A DNA stretch of 64,000 nt from Zarea fungicola (GCA_900169235.1 FWCC01000146.1:1-64000), one strand, 5' to 3'; positions 33,298-44,630 are shown, numbered from the stretch's first letter. The notes: generated from the sequence alone by a model not told the origin. Numbers and translations are program-made.

Positions 33298-36266
33298 ATG
33301 GCCAATCACCAACAGTCCGACAGCTTCATCTGCAGTTGGGCGGAATGCGGACGATCATTTGGCAAGCGTGAGCATCTGCGCCGCCATGAACGAAGTCGTA
33401 TGTTGGTCACTTCAATTTGTGACAAATCACACAATTAATCAATTCTATTTCAGACGCCAGAGATGCCCGGCATCAATGCCCGGTATGTGAAAAACAGTTT
33501 GTACGAAGGCAAGTACTTTTTACCTTGAAGCAAATTATATTCCCATTAACCTCCATAATTATTAGGGATGTGATGACCCGACACGCAACTCTCCATGGTA
33601 GTACGAGACAGAAGCCCCGGAAAGTGTCATGGCAAGTTGACCTATTTATTCATACAGACTGTTAGTGCTCCACTAATCGATATTGATAGCCTGTCATGCG
33701 TTAAGCTCAAAGTCCGATGCGACGGAGAGCCAGGCACCGCGTGCAGTAGGTGCGAGAGTGCTCGTCGTTTATGTCAGTATCGGAGTCAAGTGGACACACC
33801 TACCCCAGTCCGTACAGTGGATCAGACGGAGGGGATGGTACCTTCGACGGATTTATGCATGGAAATGGCTGGAATACAACCCATGTCATCCTTACTATCC
33901 GCCGTTAATCCCTTCCACACGGATACGCGCAGCTCGAGCCTTACAGGCACAGCCCCTGAGTTGCTCACCTTGCCTGCGGACAGTACACGGCCTGCATTAA
34001 ATTTTGCACAAGGTACGCGTATAGACTGCGGTTATTCTTCTGCTCATGCTTATCGACTTGCGACAAACTAATGCCCCATAGATGCCATATCAACTTCTGC
34101 AGTGGACTATTCCCTGGGCTTTAGCACGGACCCGTCTGAAAGCTTCTTTGGTTGGGACGTTGGGGAAGTTGGCTCGGAAGATATGGATTTTCCTAACCTG
34201 TCACTACTGGAATGGTTCCCAGCAGCAGCACCGGTGGCAACTACTGAGCCTTTACAAGAACCCGATTCCAGAGCTGAGTCTACACCCCCATCTTCACAGC
34301 TGATGAGGGATGCACAGCCGCCCGATACTCCTTGGGTATGATTCAGGATCGTAAATTATCTGTCCCAGTACTAACCAATGCAGCCGCATGTATATCGTCC
34401 AAGTGAGAGGGATGCTCAAATAGATCTCTCCCCTGCCGAACCGAAAACACCCTTGCTCTTTCGGCAGCTGTACTTGGTCCAAGTCAAGGAATCTAGTCGC
34501 CAGGCAATTATCTCCCTCGTCAACACCACTCATCAGCCTAGCTGGCCCGCTATTGATTCCCTCTGCTTCCCATCTACACAGACTCTATCTGTCTGCATTA
34601 ACCTCTATTTTCGCCATTTCCATGATACCCTCCCAATTCTTTGTCGCATCGACTTGCCAAATTGGGAAACGTCCCCTGTACTGCTACTTGCGATGGCAGC
34701 TATAGGGGCCATTTATTCTCGAGATACGCTACGAAGTCTCGCGCTGGCCTTGAATGAACTAGCTCGGAGGGCTATTTCATCTCTGCGTGAAAGTAACCCA
34801 AGCGCATCATTCAGTGTTTCATTTGTTCAGGCTTCTCTTCTACAATCTATATTCGGCCTCTTTTGTGGCTCCCGAATGCTTTACCAGCATGCTGAGATAA
34901 GCAGAGGGAGTCTCGTAACAGCGGCCCGGAGAATGCATCTCCTCCGTCCCGGTCTATCCTTTTCCACTGAGCTGCGGAAAGGAAGTGAAACTCCGACTGC
35001 AAGGCAAATAGAGCTAGCTGCTGCAGCTGACAATGAGAGACGAAATCTAGGATGGGGAATATATGTATGGTTTGAACGTTTCATCTACAAGAATCTAGTG
35101 TTAACATTAATCAGCTCTATGACATGCAGATATCTGCGTTGCTTAACATTCCGCCGCTCTTCTCTATTTCAGAGATCGACGTGCCACTACCTGCTGACAC
35201 CCATACGGCATCAAACTCACAAACTACAAAATCACCTCCCAGCTTTCGTGCTGTATTAGACAATCTCCTGTCGACAGGGGAGCTGCAACATCCGCTAGGT
35301 TCATTTAGTTTGTCGATTATAGCGAACACGCTCTACAGGTCGGCTACTACCTTTTTATTAGCGGTAAAGTGTTGTTTTTCGCCAACTGACATCTCACAGA
35401 CTTTGCACCGACGCCGCGGCTGTCGAGGCGATACTCACCAGCCCACAGATATTAGGCGATGGTCGTTATCGACTCGAATTCCCAGCGGCCTTCAAGTTGT
35501 ATGTCACCGTTGAAAACTCTTGACACGGTGAAAAGATGAAGACTTCTAATAAGAACAGTAATCCTCAAGAACTACTTGATGAGCTCTCTCTCTCCTGTCA
35601 CTCTCTTAACGCTGTCCCGAATTCGCTTAGTATTGGTGTATGCGCATTATCGCACTTGGGCCATATGCAGTTTACGTGGCCAGGCTTCTTAAACAACATC
35701 AAAATTGCAGCGGGAAAGTCAGGAACAGAAGAGAGCAAGGCTACTGCAAGGGATTGGGTTCAGTCTCGCATTAATGATGATCCAGCTGGTGCAAGGCACA
35801 TTCTCACTCAGGCCGGTCAACTGAGTGCCGTGCTTGCGAGGTATCCTTTTGAGTTAGTTGAGACTTTTCATTCTCCTGAGAATACTTCCTACTAATACGA
35901 CTGAAAGTGCACCTGCTGAGACGGTTCTGTGCTTGGATGTTGCGCTGACATTCTGGGCCATGCTCAAATTCTCGTCTAATTTAGGCGGCCCAGGCACACG
36001 AGAGAAAGTCTTCTCGGTCTTCTGTACGTAATACCACCCTCTTCTTAGCTCTCCACTAATGAAAAATAGGGTCTAGCTGCGACGACGCCAGTGAATGGGC
36101 CAGGAACGGTGGCAGCGTTTACTTTCAGGGTCTTGGTGAACTTGGTGAACTCACTAGTTCCAAGTCTCTGGCTATTTTCAGGCAGCGGATGGATATTCTA
36201 TCCTGGGGCTTGGCGGGTAGATTCAAACAAGTTTTATTGAACCTTGAACGAGAAGAAAGGTCCTAA
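33298..36266 (+). CDS. Transcription factor with two C2H2 fingers, Zn2Cys6 cluster and fungal regulatory domain
   Basis: Eleven exons (33298-33397, 33454-33508, 33566-33631, 33690-34012, 34082-34335, 34384-35064, 35115-35338, 35400-35498, 35559-35840, 35908-36023, 36070-36266) join in phase to 798 residues. Two C2H2 fingers come first (CSWAECGRSFGKREHLRRHE; CPVCEKQFVRRDVMTRH), then a binuclear cluster beginning SCLSCVKLKVRCDG and ending CSRCESARRLC. A fungal-specific regulatory region follows (DTLPILCRIDLP, NLGWGIYLYDMQ). Proteins of this triple-finger type are nuclear regulators, often of local gene clusters. Introns 2 and 3 have GC donors (AAG|GCAAGT and ATG|GCAAGT); intron 3 splits the codon of the first cluster cysteine. 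A TGA at 35521-35523 falls inside intron 8. The transposon ends 155 bp upstream. Confidence 0.85.
33509..33565 (+). other. GC-AG intron, regulator intron 2
   Basis: Donor AAG|GCAAGTAC, acceptor TTATTAG. It joins VR to RDVMTRH and completes the second C2H2 finger in frame; no GT donor gives the correct phase. Confidence 0.72.
33632..33689 (+). other. GC-AG intron, regulator intron 3
   Basis: Donor ATG|GCAAGTTG, acceptor GATAG. The split codon TG|C makes the first cysteine of the Zn2Cys6 cluster with correct spacing (C-x2-C-x6-C). Confidence 0.72.
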
Positions 36267-37303
36267 TAGGCCTCGACAGCCCAGATAACACTGATATGTA
36301 ATTTTTTAGATAGTTCTTGTCGCAAGCCTAGTATCATAAGTCTCAACTTAAATGTTCTGGACGTTTCTTAACTCTCGTGGCAGTTCTTTAGGGCCAACCT
36401 ATCCTAGACCTTAAAAAGGGATCGTGGCAGAATATAGCTGAAATAATTATAGGCTAGTTATTGCAGTTCCTCATATAGGTATAAAGGGTGCTATTGGAAG
36501 GGTCGAGCAGACTTGGAAGACAGCCTTATGCAATTCTCATCATGCTGCTGCTACAAAATGTTAATGGAAGGGTCTGGTCTCCAATGATCTTTCCTATGTG
36601 ATGGATAGTTATAGATATTATCTTTTGCGGCGAAATAGAGTGGAGCATTCGGTGGGTATAATCATGGATATCCATCTAAGAGACGCAGACTTATATCGAT
36701 ATGGTTATATATCTATAATGATATATCCAAATAGTGGGGCTGATATAGATATATTGCATCTAAATAGGCAAGTCTAAGCGCAATGGCGTCGGTGATGACA
36801 CAGTTGAAGCTAAGATGGCTTTAGAAGGATTGGATCAGTCCAAATATCTTGCAAAGAGATTACTGCACGGCAAAGTTTACATATATTTTGTAATTTAACA
36901 AGCTGTCAATCTAGGTGGCTGTATGAGGGAACAATAGAAGGGAGTGCTTAGACTCACAATATGTGCAGGCACGTCATCTGTAGCGATAGGAAATATCGCT
37001 GGCTTCGACCTCGACGGGAGAAGCCAGCTCGGATCTATATACCCGGTCCTTCATCACGTGCATTTATCGTTAGGCTCTGATGATACCTTCATCGGTGCCC
37101 TGACAAGCTACTTGGTCAATTCAATCTTCAATCCGCTGAGAGGCCGCGGGAAACGTTCAAAAGCCGCCGGGCATAAGTGGTTGGTTGTGTACAAAGCACC
37201 ACCAGCTATTCAACATCATTATTAATTGAATTGGTAACTCTCCCGTAAAAATTGCCTTCTGATACCACAGCAACATTTGGCAGGCCTGTGATCCCAACAC
37301 GTT
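36267..37303. other. AT-rich intergenic region, no gene seen
   Basis: About 1 kb, A/T rich with TATATC-type runs around 36680-36770. The 93-codon frame at 36944-37225 begins without an ATG and has no motif. A decayed repeat is possible but no termini were recognised. Confidence 0.45.
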
Positions 37304-39226
37304 CTATATACTTTTACTAGATCTAAGTAGAGCTTCAGCATGAAGTGAACGTGGCTGGATACGACACTCGAATGGCTCTGGAAAACTAATAGCAGATGCT
37401 GAATAACGCGGCTCTTTCGTCTCAGTATCATCTTCCTTTTTACTGATTGTGAGCAGTGATAAAATCTGAGCAATACTTATATATAATGATTGCTCGGCGA
37501 GTATCCGCCCAGGACAAATTCGTCGTCCAAAGCCAAACACCAGATTTGTTGGATCAGCTTCTGACTTCTTGCTAGAGCTATAGAGAAATCGCTCAGGCCG
37601 AAACCTCATAGGTTCATAATAAACCTCAGGATCGTGTAGAAATTGCCTGTAACATCAATCACAGTTAGATCATCCCTATGAAAAGGCTTGTATTTGTTGA
37701 TTGGTCTAACTTACCAAATGTTTGCCATCACCAGGGAACCCTTTGGAATCAGATACCCTTCAAAAACTTCGTTCTCTAGGTTTACATGCGGTAAACCCAT
37801 TGGAGTCACAGTAAACCAACATAGCGTTTCTTTTACCACTGCGCCAACATACGGCAAGCTAGCGCGATCTGCCAGTGTGGGCAGTTGGTCTTTCCCAATA
37901 ACGCGATCAATCTCTTCTTGGGCCTTGATTTGCACATCTGGAAAATCACACATTGCCAAAAAAAAAAAAGCTTGCAGTGAAGCAGAAGTCTAAATAACAT
38001 TAATAAGTAGGTAAACTTGGCAAAGGGAAAGGGACGCACTGTATCTATGCCTCAGAGTAAGAGAGACGTAGCCGACCACTTGTACGTGGACTTGTCCTCC
38101 GCGGTACTTTCCCCTAACCTTAATAGCCTGACAATGAATGAGTTGTCTTCTATGCCTTTAGCCAATTTATCTTTGGCGAAATTATAAGGCATTGTAGTCA
38201 TATCGGTCAGCATAGAATGCTGGACTCTTGCTAGTTTCTTGAAACCCATTCCTGGAAGCCAGTCCGGTAACAATCGCACTTTAATTTGTTAGCAGTGTGA
38301 TTTTATTTCCTGAGCCAAGGTTACAGGGCGTCGTTAGACGTGTCTATTAGGGTTTACTTACGTATTGGCATTACATCCACAATGAAGGACCCTGGGATTC
38401 TAGCACGCTGGAAAAAGGCTGTGTTTTTATGGAATAACTCCATGAAAACATCTTTTCCAGACGGTTTCACCACATATCCGTATATCAGTTTGCAAAATAG
38501 CCGTCCAAGATGCCTAAAAGATTTTAGTATTATACCCTACGATAATGCTGAGCGTAGGATTGAACTTACCTGTTTATATGATCTCGGAGGGTGCCTGGCT
38601 CATCTAAGAGACGAACTAGGAAGTTTTGAGAATCAATCTCCAATACCCTTACATAGTTTGCTGCCGCTTTTGCTGAGCCAATCTCACGGCCTAAAATCTT
38701 TCGTATGCTGCTAAAATGACGATTATATGGAGACATCCCTAATGAATTCTGCCAGCCAACCCTTCCACTTTGGTTAGATGCTGTGGTATAATTCTGTGCA
38801 ACGGGACACAAACATTTCGCCAATGAAGATTTGCCGTGGCCGCGAACAGAAGTTTTTGCCGTGCCGATCTAACAGTTTGCATGCAAGCTGAGCGTCGTTG
38901 ATGATCACAAACGTCTTGCCAAATACTGTAATAGAGCTTATGGGACCTTAAAGTTGAAAGTCGCGGGTTAGCTCATTCAGAGATGGGACTGGCAAGCAGT
39001 TGGGGAAAGCCGAACCGTAGAGTCCTTTGTGCTTAGACCAGTGGTGGGCCACTTCAACCCCCGCTCTAGGCATATCGAATAAATTTCCAACTAGCGGAAG
39101 CCCTTTTGGACCTGGGGGCAGACGATGGCGGCCGAAAAATCTTAGAGATTGTAAGACATGAGCTAAGAAGGGTGCTACAAGTAAGGCAATGCTGACATAG
39201 AATGTCGAGCTAAGACAAACAAACAT
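37304..39226 (-). pseudogene. Cytochrome P450 (O-methylsterigmatocystin-oxidoreductase-like), inactivated
   Basis: Exons can be traced across the whole gene: a membrane anchor and proline hinge (RLPPGPKGLPLVGNLF) at 39226-39016, the C-helix region (GWQNSLGMSPYNRHF), I-helix, K-helix, PERF segment and heme loop FGFGRRICPGR, ending at 37304. Two lesions would abolish activity. A TGA at 38052-38054 stands just before the I-helix motif GIDTTSAS. In the K-helix the invariant E-x-x-R reads ETLC, a CGT-to-TGT type change. No alternative intron removes the TGA without deleting the I-helix motif. Intron sites are intact, so decay is recent. Such P450s commonly tailor polyketides or terpenoids, and this copy was probably part of the adjacent metabolic block. 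Confidence 0.8.
38052..38054 (-). other. Premature TGA in P450 pseudogene
   Basis: In-frame stop between WSATSLLL and GIDTT, exactly at the oxygen-activation motif of the I-helix. Confidence 0.8.
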
Positions 39227-40373
39227 GATGATTCAAGTCAACGGAACAGTATATGGATTGAAGCAAGTGAGTATTTTGATAAGAAAATGGGCTATTTGAC
39301 GATTGAAAGTGAGAATGAAGAGCGAGTACTTATATTCGTAAGGCGGGTAATAGAAGTACTAGCGATATCCAGAGCGGTTTGGTATGGTAACTACGTACTT
39401 TGCGCTTCTAGTAGCCGCTATGACTGCTATGACTGCCATGACTGCTATAATTGCTATGAGAGCTATGATTATTTAACTGCTATGAAAAGTGTTGCATATC
39501 TCAGTAGTGAAACAGGACAATTATATCAAATTGTATATGTAATCCAGCCTTTTCTATACACAACAGCACCCGCTGTTATGCGATGGTTTGTGCTATGGGC
39601 TACACGCTTTACGATGATAAATACAGTGTAACGACATTGTATTTGCATCTTCGCCTGCGACTTTAGAGCTGCCAATAAGGGGACTGAAATGGAGACGCGA
39701 TATGACATTGGAGTGAAAGCGCCGCGCATAATGCCCTGAGTTGTCCCGTTTCCGATCGGACTAGGGCTTCTTCACAGCTGATATTGCAGGATCCTTTTTA
39801 TCTTATGCCACAGGGTTAAATCAACGCCTTTGTTCGTCGTAAGAACAGACTATATTCCTGCAACAAATCGTGACACGGGCAAAGAGAAAAGGGTCATATG
39901 GGCTTCGCTTTGGTCTTACCGTCTCCTCTATGCCATGCATATTACCCGGGTTGTAGATTTCTGTAACGTAAGGGTCTGTGCAGTCGCAATCGGAATAAAC
40001 CACTAGCAAAATATAGGCAACAGATCTCCAATGCCTTAAGTTGGAATGTGTGCTTTAGAAACTGACTAAGTGTATATAATGATCACGAAAATCACCAAAG
40101 TTACCACTCATTGCCCCCAACATAGTTCCAGTTGCCGCTACACCAACGAGCTTACGTGAAGGCTTTTATCCAGTAGGATTCACTAGAATGCGACCTGTTG
40201 ATTGAGCCAACCCTGATCAAGAGGCCATTTTACTCGTTGTTTAGTAGAAATACGGTGAACAAGTGGTTAGAACTTAGGCAAACTTCTGTATGCCCGATAA
40301 ATAGGGGCAGAGTTGTCCAAAATTGGCAATGAAAGCAGGAGATTGTGCTACATGTATCAACGAGGTTTGTATC
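39227..40373. other. Intergenic region with 9-mer repeat
   Basis: 1.1 kb without a supported gene. A degenerate GCTATGACT array lies at 39417-39487. The remainder shows nothing recognisable on either strand. Confidence 0.5.
39417..39487. repeat. Degenerate 9-mer tandem repeat (GCTATGACT)
   Basis: Two exact copies are followed by variants GCCATGACT, GCTATAATT, GCTATGAGA and GCTATGATT. One frame would read a Tyr-Asp-Cys repeat, but the frame is short and lacks context. Confidence 0.7.
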
Positions 40374-41708
40374 TCATGAACGCTTCTTCCAACTTAGCCA
40401 ACTCTTGTCGTCACGTTTGCTGGTCCTCTTTTTGGCCTCTTGCTCCTGCTCAACCATCCACGCCTGCAGCACCATAACCCTTCTTTCCATAGCAGCCTCT
40501 GAGGGCATTCCGCCTCGCCCGCTGTCCCGCGCCGTCTCCTTGTCTGCCGACCCTGCATAATCGCCATCTGCAACGCCCAGCATCTGGCTCAGGCCCTCGG
40601 CTTTGCCCATCAACCACGAGCGGTTCCGTAAACCGTCGCGCCAGTTGGCCGGCAGATTGGCGTACCCCAAATACGCTCCCAGCAGCGCCCCCGCAAAGCA
40701 GGCGTTTGTGTCGGCATCGCCGCCGCGCATTACTAGATCCGTGATGAGCGGCTCGAACGCCAGCGCTCGTGATTCGAGCGTGCCATTGGCTGTGTCACGG
40801 ATGACGAGACGAAGAAGGTGCAAGCCCGCACCTAGCGTCTTGTACACGTAGCCAATCTTATAGCTGTCGTCTAGCTCTAAATCTTTCAGCGTCTCCACCC
40901 TAGTGTGTCGGCGTAGCTCTGAGACGTCCAAGCCTGGTTCGTCTTCCCTTTCCGAGTTCACCTGCAACGCTTGACCCCGATATTTCTCAAACCAATGGAT
41001 AGCCGCGTCGACAATGGAATCAACATTTGCCTCCGTGTGAACCTGTCGCAATACCAGCCCGCGGACAAGTGCCGTGCCAATGGCGCACGAGACAACGCAA
41101 CGAGGGTCCACGTGCGTCACGACAGAGAACGCGGCTGCAATTTCAAAGGTTTCAACCAGGCTCTTATTAAGGCATACTAGCCCCAACGGATGTGTCCTCA
41201 TCAGGCTACCATTCGGTGCCACGTTGTACTGGGAATTGGTCCAATGCAGCCGGGCCGCAGCCTCTGGGTCATCGAGATATGTCTTCGTCCTGACGATGGC
41301 GCCTACTGTACGCCCCAGACCCAGTGGCAGAGTATTCAGCGGCAAGAATCCAAACTGTACCCATATGTGTAGCCTCGCAGCGAAGTCCTTTGGATCTAGA
41401 GTCTTGAGATCCGTGTGCAAGCATGAGAGCAGGAGTAGCATGGCGTGGTCTGTATCATCGGTCCATTCGCCTGGTCGATGCGGTCCTCTATGCCTGTCTC
41501 TGCGGAAGGGAGTCGCCTGCGATTCCGGGGAGAGGATGAATTTGCGTGAAGGATATGCCGTGGCCGACATATCACCAGAAAGGAACTCTGTGTAGAGTCC
41601 AACAGCATCACCAAGGGCAGACCCAACAAGACAACCGACAATGCTGTCGCGGAGGCCTGACCTGGCCAGGCGCTCTTCGCCATCTTGCGATAATTGTAAT
41701 TTGATCAT
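40374..41708 (-). CDS. ADP-ribosylglycohydrolase (DraG/ARH family)
   Basis: A single-exon frame; the start at 41708 (MIKLQLSQDG) is preferred over an in-frame ATG at 41804, giving 444 residues. Metal-binding motifs of the family are all present: GSALGDAVG near residue 28, EWTDDTDHAM near 80, and GGDADTNACFAGALLGA near 335, which bind two Mg ions. The enzyme removes ADP-ribose from proteins or from small ADP-ribosylated compounds in the cytosol. About 75 polar residues at the C-terminus are extra. It has no evident link to neighbouring genes. Confidence 0.92.
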   Translation of the reverse strand: MIKLQLSQDGEERLARSGLRDSIVGCLVGSALGDAVGLYTEFLSGDMSATAYPSRKFILSPESQATPFRRDRHRGPHRPGEWTDDTDHAMLLLLSCLHTDLKTLDPKDFAARLHIWVQFGFLPLNTLPLGLGRTVGAIVRTKTYLDDPEAAARLHWTNSQYNVAPNGSLMRTHPLGLVCLNKSLVETFEIAAAFSVVTHVDPRCVVSCAIGTALVRGLVLRQVHTEANVDSIVDAAIHWFEKYRGQALQVNSEREDEPGLDVSELRRHTRVETLKDLELDDSYKIGYVYKTLGAGLHLLRLVIRDTANGTLESRALAFEPLITDLVMRGGDADTNACFAGALLGAYLGYANLPANWRDGLRNRSWLMGKAEGLSQMLGVADGDYAGSADKETARDSGRGGMPSEAAMERRVMVLQAWMVEQEQEAKKRTSKRDDKSWLSWKKRS

Positions 41709-43139
41709 GGTCGTTGAAGTGTTTGGTCGTGGTGGAACGTAAGGGTGGCCTAAATAGTTGCTGAAAGCGGCTGAGCTGGAGCCTTGGCAAGGCTGCCACT
41801 TCACGAGTCATTCTTGCCAGCCACGAGGTAACCGACTACAAGTCCGAGGCAGATTTGGCCGCAAGGCCAAATGCTGGGGTGCGCTTGTAGCTCTTGGCAG
41901 CTACCATTTGATGCACGTGCAATTTCAGGGCGCATCATAGAGAGAGGTTTGTTCTCCCGGCCGGGCACTTGTTCTCTGACAAAAGTGGTTCGTAATCTGA
42001 TGGGCTGCGCTCTAAACGTCGATCAGTACGCTATAGATTTACCTGCATTGTAAAGAAAACGCACTAAAAGAGAGTTCGTCGCAGCACTGAGCAACCTGTA
42101 GTAGCGCGCTAACTCTACACCCAACTGACATCGGCAGCTCTGCTCACCGAATACTAAAAGTATGCTTAAAATATTCACCTGTGTGCGTATTTAATAGAGT
42201 TTCTTGTTACTCCCACCCAAACCCCATCCATGTCTATTATTGGTACGGCTTGGCCATCTCGCCGCAGTGTGTAGTAGCCTCAGAGTCATGATGGCTCCAG
42301 AATAGCATGTCAAGTTGTAGTTAAGGCAGGTTATCCATACCTTCGCAGTAACTCGGCCTCCAGATGGGCATTGTTTCAACGTTCTCCAGTGTGTCGGTTG
42401 CATGGTTGGCAGCAAAAGCAATTCAAGGTCGCAAAGGATAGTTTTCTGATCGCTTGAAAAAGTAGGTAGAGTAAATTAACCCAGGGAATATGTCTAAACC
42501 CTTCAAGAAGATAACTTGTAAACTCTTTATTGTGTCGGTAAATATTATTGGCTTTATTGTGGTATTGCCAAGTGCTTTACTCACGCCGTGAAACTCAGTT
42601 TTGAGTTGGTGAGCACCCAGTACGAAGTGCTGGGGGCTTGCAAATGTACCACCGGCGGCCTTCTCCCTATTCCTAGATGCTCACCAGTTTTATGTCCGGC
42701 CCATAGGAGCTATGCTAGAAGACATGCCGAACTTGATCGGTTTAATTCTGGCCAAAACGCCGACGCATAATAGTAAAGTAGATTTATCCCCGCAAAATAG
42801 CCACTAAAGCCGATACAAATAGGTAGGTAACTACATTTAAACATCAAACCTTGCTTCCTGTGCTGACAGATGTTGACTAATGTCGGGTTTAATAGTCAAT
42901 TTTCGTACGTTAAACCGACCGTGGTCCCCAGGATCCATTAGATCTCCCGCAAAACTTTATGTGTATATCCAGTGATTGCCCTGCACGCTCACAAGCCCAA
43001 TTATATATAGTTAGTTACTAAAACAGCACACTGCCTTCGCAACTGAACTTTCATATCATATCAGTTATTCCAGTATTCATTACCTGTCCGCTAGCGTTGA
43101 GAATCCGGGACGCGACTCTACCTCTCAATATTCGTCACC
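41709..43139. other. Divergent intergenic region, no gene seen
   Basis: 1.4 kb between the ADP-ribosylglycohydrolase (-) and the aldehyde dehydrogenase (+). It holds both promoters. A TATATA-containing segment lies at about 43003-43010, roughly 135 bp before the dehydrogenase start. No further gene recognised. Confidence 0.5.
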
Positions 43140-44630
43140 ATGTATTTTATCAAGGGTCCCAATGGGGAAGATGTTATTCCCGTCAAAATCGGCGGTGAAT
43201 GTGAACCTCTTGACACTACAAAACTGATTGAAGTTGTTTCCGCTGCCCAAGAGAAAGTCGTGCATTATGCACAAAGTGCTACCTCTGCACAAGCATCGCG
43301 CGCTGCAGACGCTGCGTACGCCGCCTATCTGAAGTGGAGGAACTCCAAGTATACCACTCGGCGGGACCTGCTTCTCCGCACCGCCGACATTATCGAGTCC
43401 CGCCGTTCAAGGTTTGTGGAGACTCAGACACTGGAAACCTCTTGCCCCGAATCCTGGGCTCATTTCAACGTCACGCTCCTGGCTAACTGCCTTCGCGAGA
43501 TTGGGTCCAACATATCCTATGCGACCACTGGTGACTTGCCACCGGTGGAAACTGACAATGCCGTCGGCCTGGTTTTCCGTGAGCCGGTGGGGCCAGTTCT
43601 GGCAATCAGCCCTTGGAACGCGAGCATGATTCTTTCTGGTCGTGCATTGGCTGGCCCAATTGGCGCAGGATGCTCTGTTGTGCTCAAGGCATCCGAATTA
43701 TCACCCTTGGTTCATCATTATGTTGTGGAAGCCTTTGAGGATGCTGGCATGCCTAAAGGCTTGATCAGCGTTTTACAGGCCGCTAGACAAGACTCGCCCG
43801 CTATTACCGAGACCCTCATCGCCCACCCAGCCATTCGCAAGATTGAATTCACTGGCAGTGCGAGCGTGGGTAAAATTATTGGCCAGCTTGGCTCCAAGTA
43901 TCTCAAGCCGGTTTTGATGGAGCTTGGTGGGAAGGCTCCAGCTGTTGTGTTGCCAGATGCCAATCTAAAGCACGCTGCTGCGACAATTGTCGACGGCGCT
44001 ATGATGCACCATGGCCAGATTTGCATGTCCACCGACCGAATAATTGTGTTAAAAGAGGTCTCAGATGCCCTGGTCGAAGAGATCCGCGCCTACATCAAGG
44101 CAAACTATGCTAACGGCGCTGGACACTCCGTCACCAGGGCTCAAGCTGAGCGTGCCCACACTCTACTTCACAACGCCCAGAAGGCTGGTGCCAAGTTTGT
44201 CATTGGAGATGCGTCGCTCGATGAAACCCGCAGCTCTCTCACGCCTACAATTATCACCAATGTTGACCCCTCAGACGCCCTTTTCAAAGAAGAGCTTTTT
44301 ACTGCGGCAAGTATCCTCATTACCGTCGACACGGAGGATGAGGCTGTGCGGGTAGCGAACGACACCGAATATGGCCTGAATGCAGCGGTGCACAGCTCCA
44401 GCGTTTTCAATGGTCTGCGCGTAGCGAGGCAAATTGAGGCCGGCCAGGTACACATCAACACTATTACCGAGTATGACGAAGCCACCATGCCCATTGGAGG
44501 AACCAAGGGTAGTGGATGGGGAAGAAATAACGGCAAGTATGCACTGCGTGAATTCCTGGTCGAGAAGACTATTACCATTCACGACCCTCTGGGTGGAGCT
44601 GGTGGAAATGGTTTCGGTACCAAAGGTTAA
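43140..44630 (+). CDS. Aldehyde dehydrogenase, vanillin/salicylaldehyde dehydrogenase-like
   Basis: A single exon of 496 residues. The motifs PWNASM (oxyanion Asn), EFTGSASVGK, MELGGKAP with the base Glu near residue 261, and GQICMSTDR with the nucleophile Cys near residue 295 are all present, so it should be active. The arrangement ISPWNASMILSGRA and GGTKGSGWGR near the end resembles fungal aromatic-aldehyde dehydrogenases. It would oxidise an aromatic aldehyde to the acid with NAD(P). It lies at the left of a group of genes for a ring-hydroxylase, ring-cleavage dioxygenase and FAH hydrolase, which supports an aromatic substrate; the exact one is not readable. Confidence 0.92.
   Translation: MYFIKGPNGEDVIPVKIGGECEPLDTTKLIEVVSAAQEKVVHYAQSATSAQASRAADAAYAAYLKWRNSKYTTRRDLLLRTADIIESRRSRFVETQTLETSCPESWAHFNVTLLANCLREIGSNISYATTGDLPPVETDNAVGLVFREPVGPVLAISPWNASMILSGRALAGPIGAGCSVVLKASELSPLVHHYVVEAFEDAGMPKGLISVLQAARQDSPAITETLIAHPAIRKIEFTGSASVGKIIGQLGSKYLKPVLMELGGKAPAVVLPDANLKHAAATIVDGAMMHHGQICMSTDRIIVLKEVSDALVEEIRAYIKANYANGAGHSVTRAQAERAHTLLHNAQKAGAKFVIGDASLDETRSSLTPTIITNVDPSDALFKEELFTAASILITVDTEDEAVRVANDTEYGLNAAVHSSSVFNGLRVARQIEAGQVHINTITEYDEATMPIGGTKGSGWGRNNGKYALREFLVEKTITIHDPLGGAGGNGFGTKG

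Noticed and set aside
35521..35523. In-frame TGA within the C2H2/Zn2Cys6 regulator, suggesting a pseudogene
   Set aside because: A canonical 60-nt intron (GTATGT donor at 35499, AG at 35557-35558) removes it and keeps the phase through all later exons.
36944..37225. 93-codon open frame in an AT-rich gap
   Set aside because: No ATG start, no motif and no intron-linked continuation.
38760..38860. Apparent stop in the P450 pseudogene near 38785
   Set aside because: Explained by an intron with donor GTTTGT and acceptor GGAAG, which joins GEM to VGWQNS in frame; only the TGA at 38052 and the ExxR change are counted as lesions.
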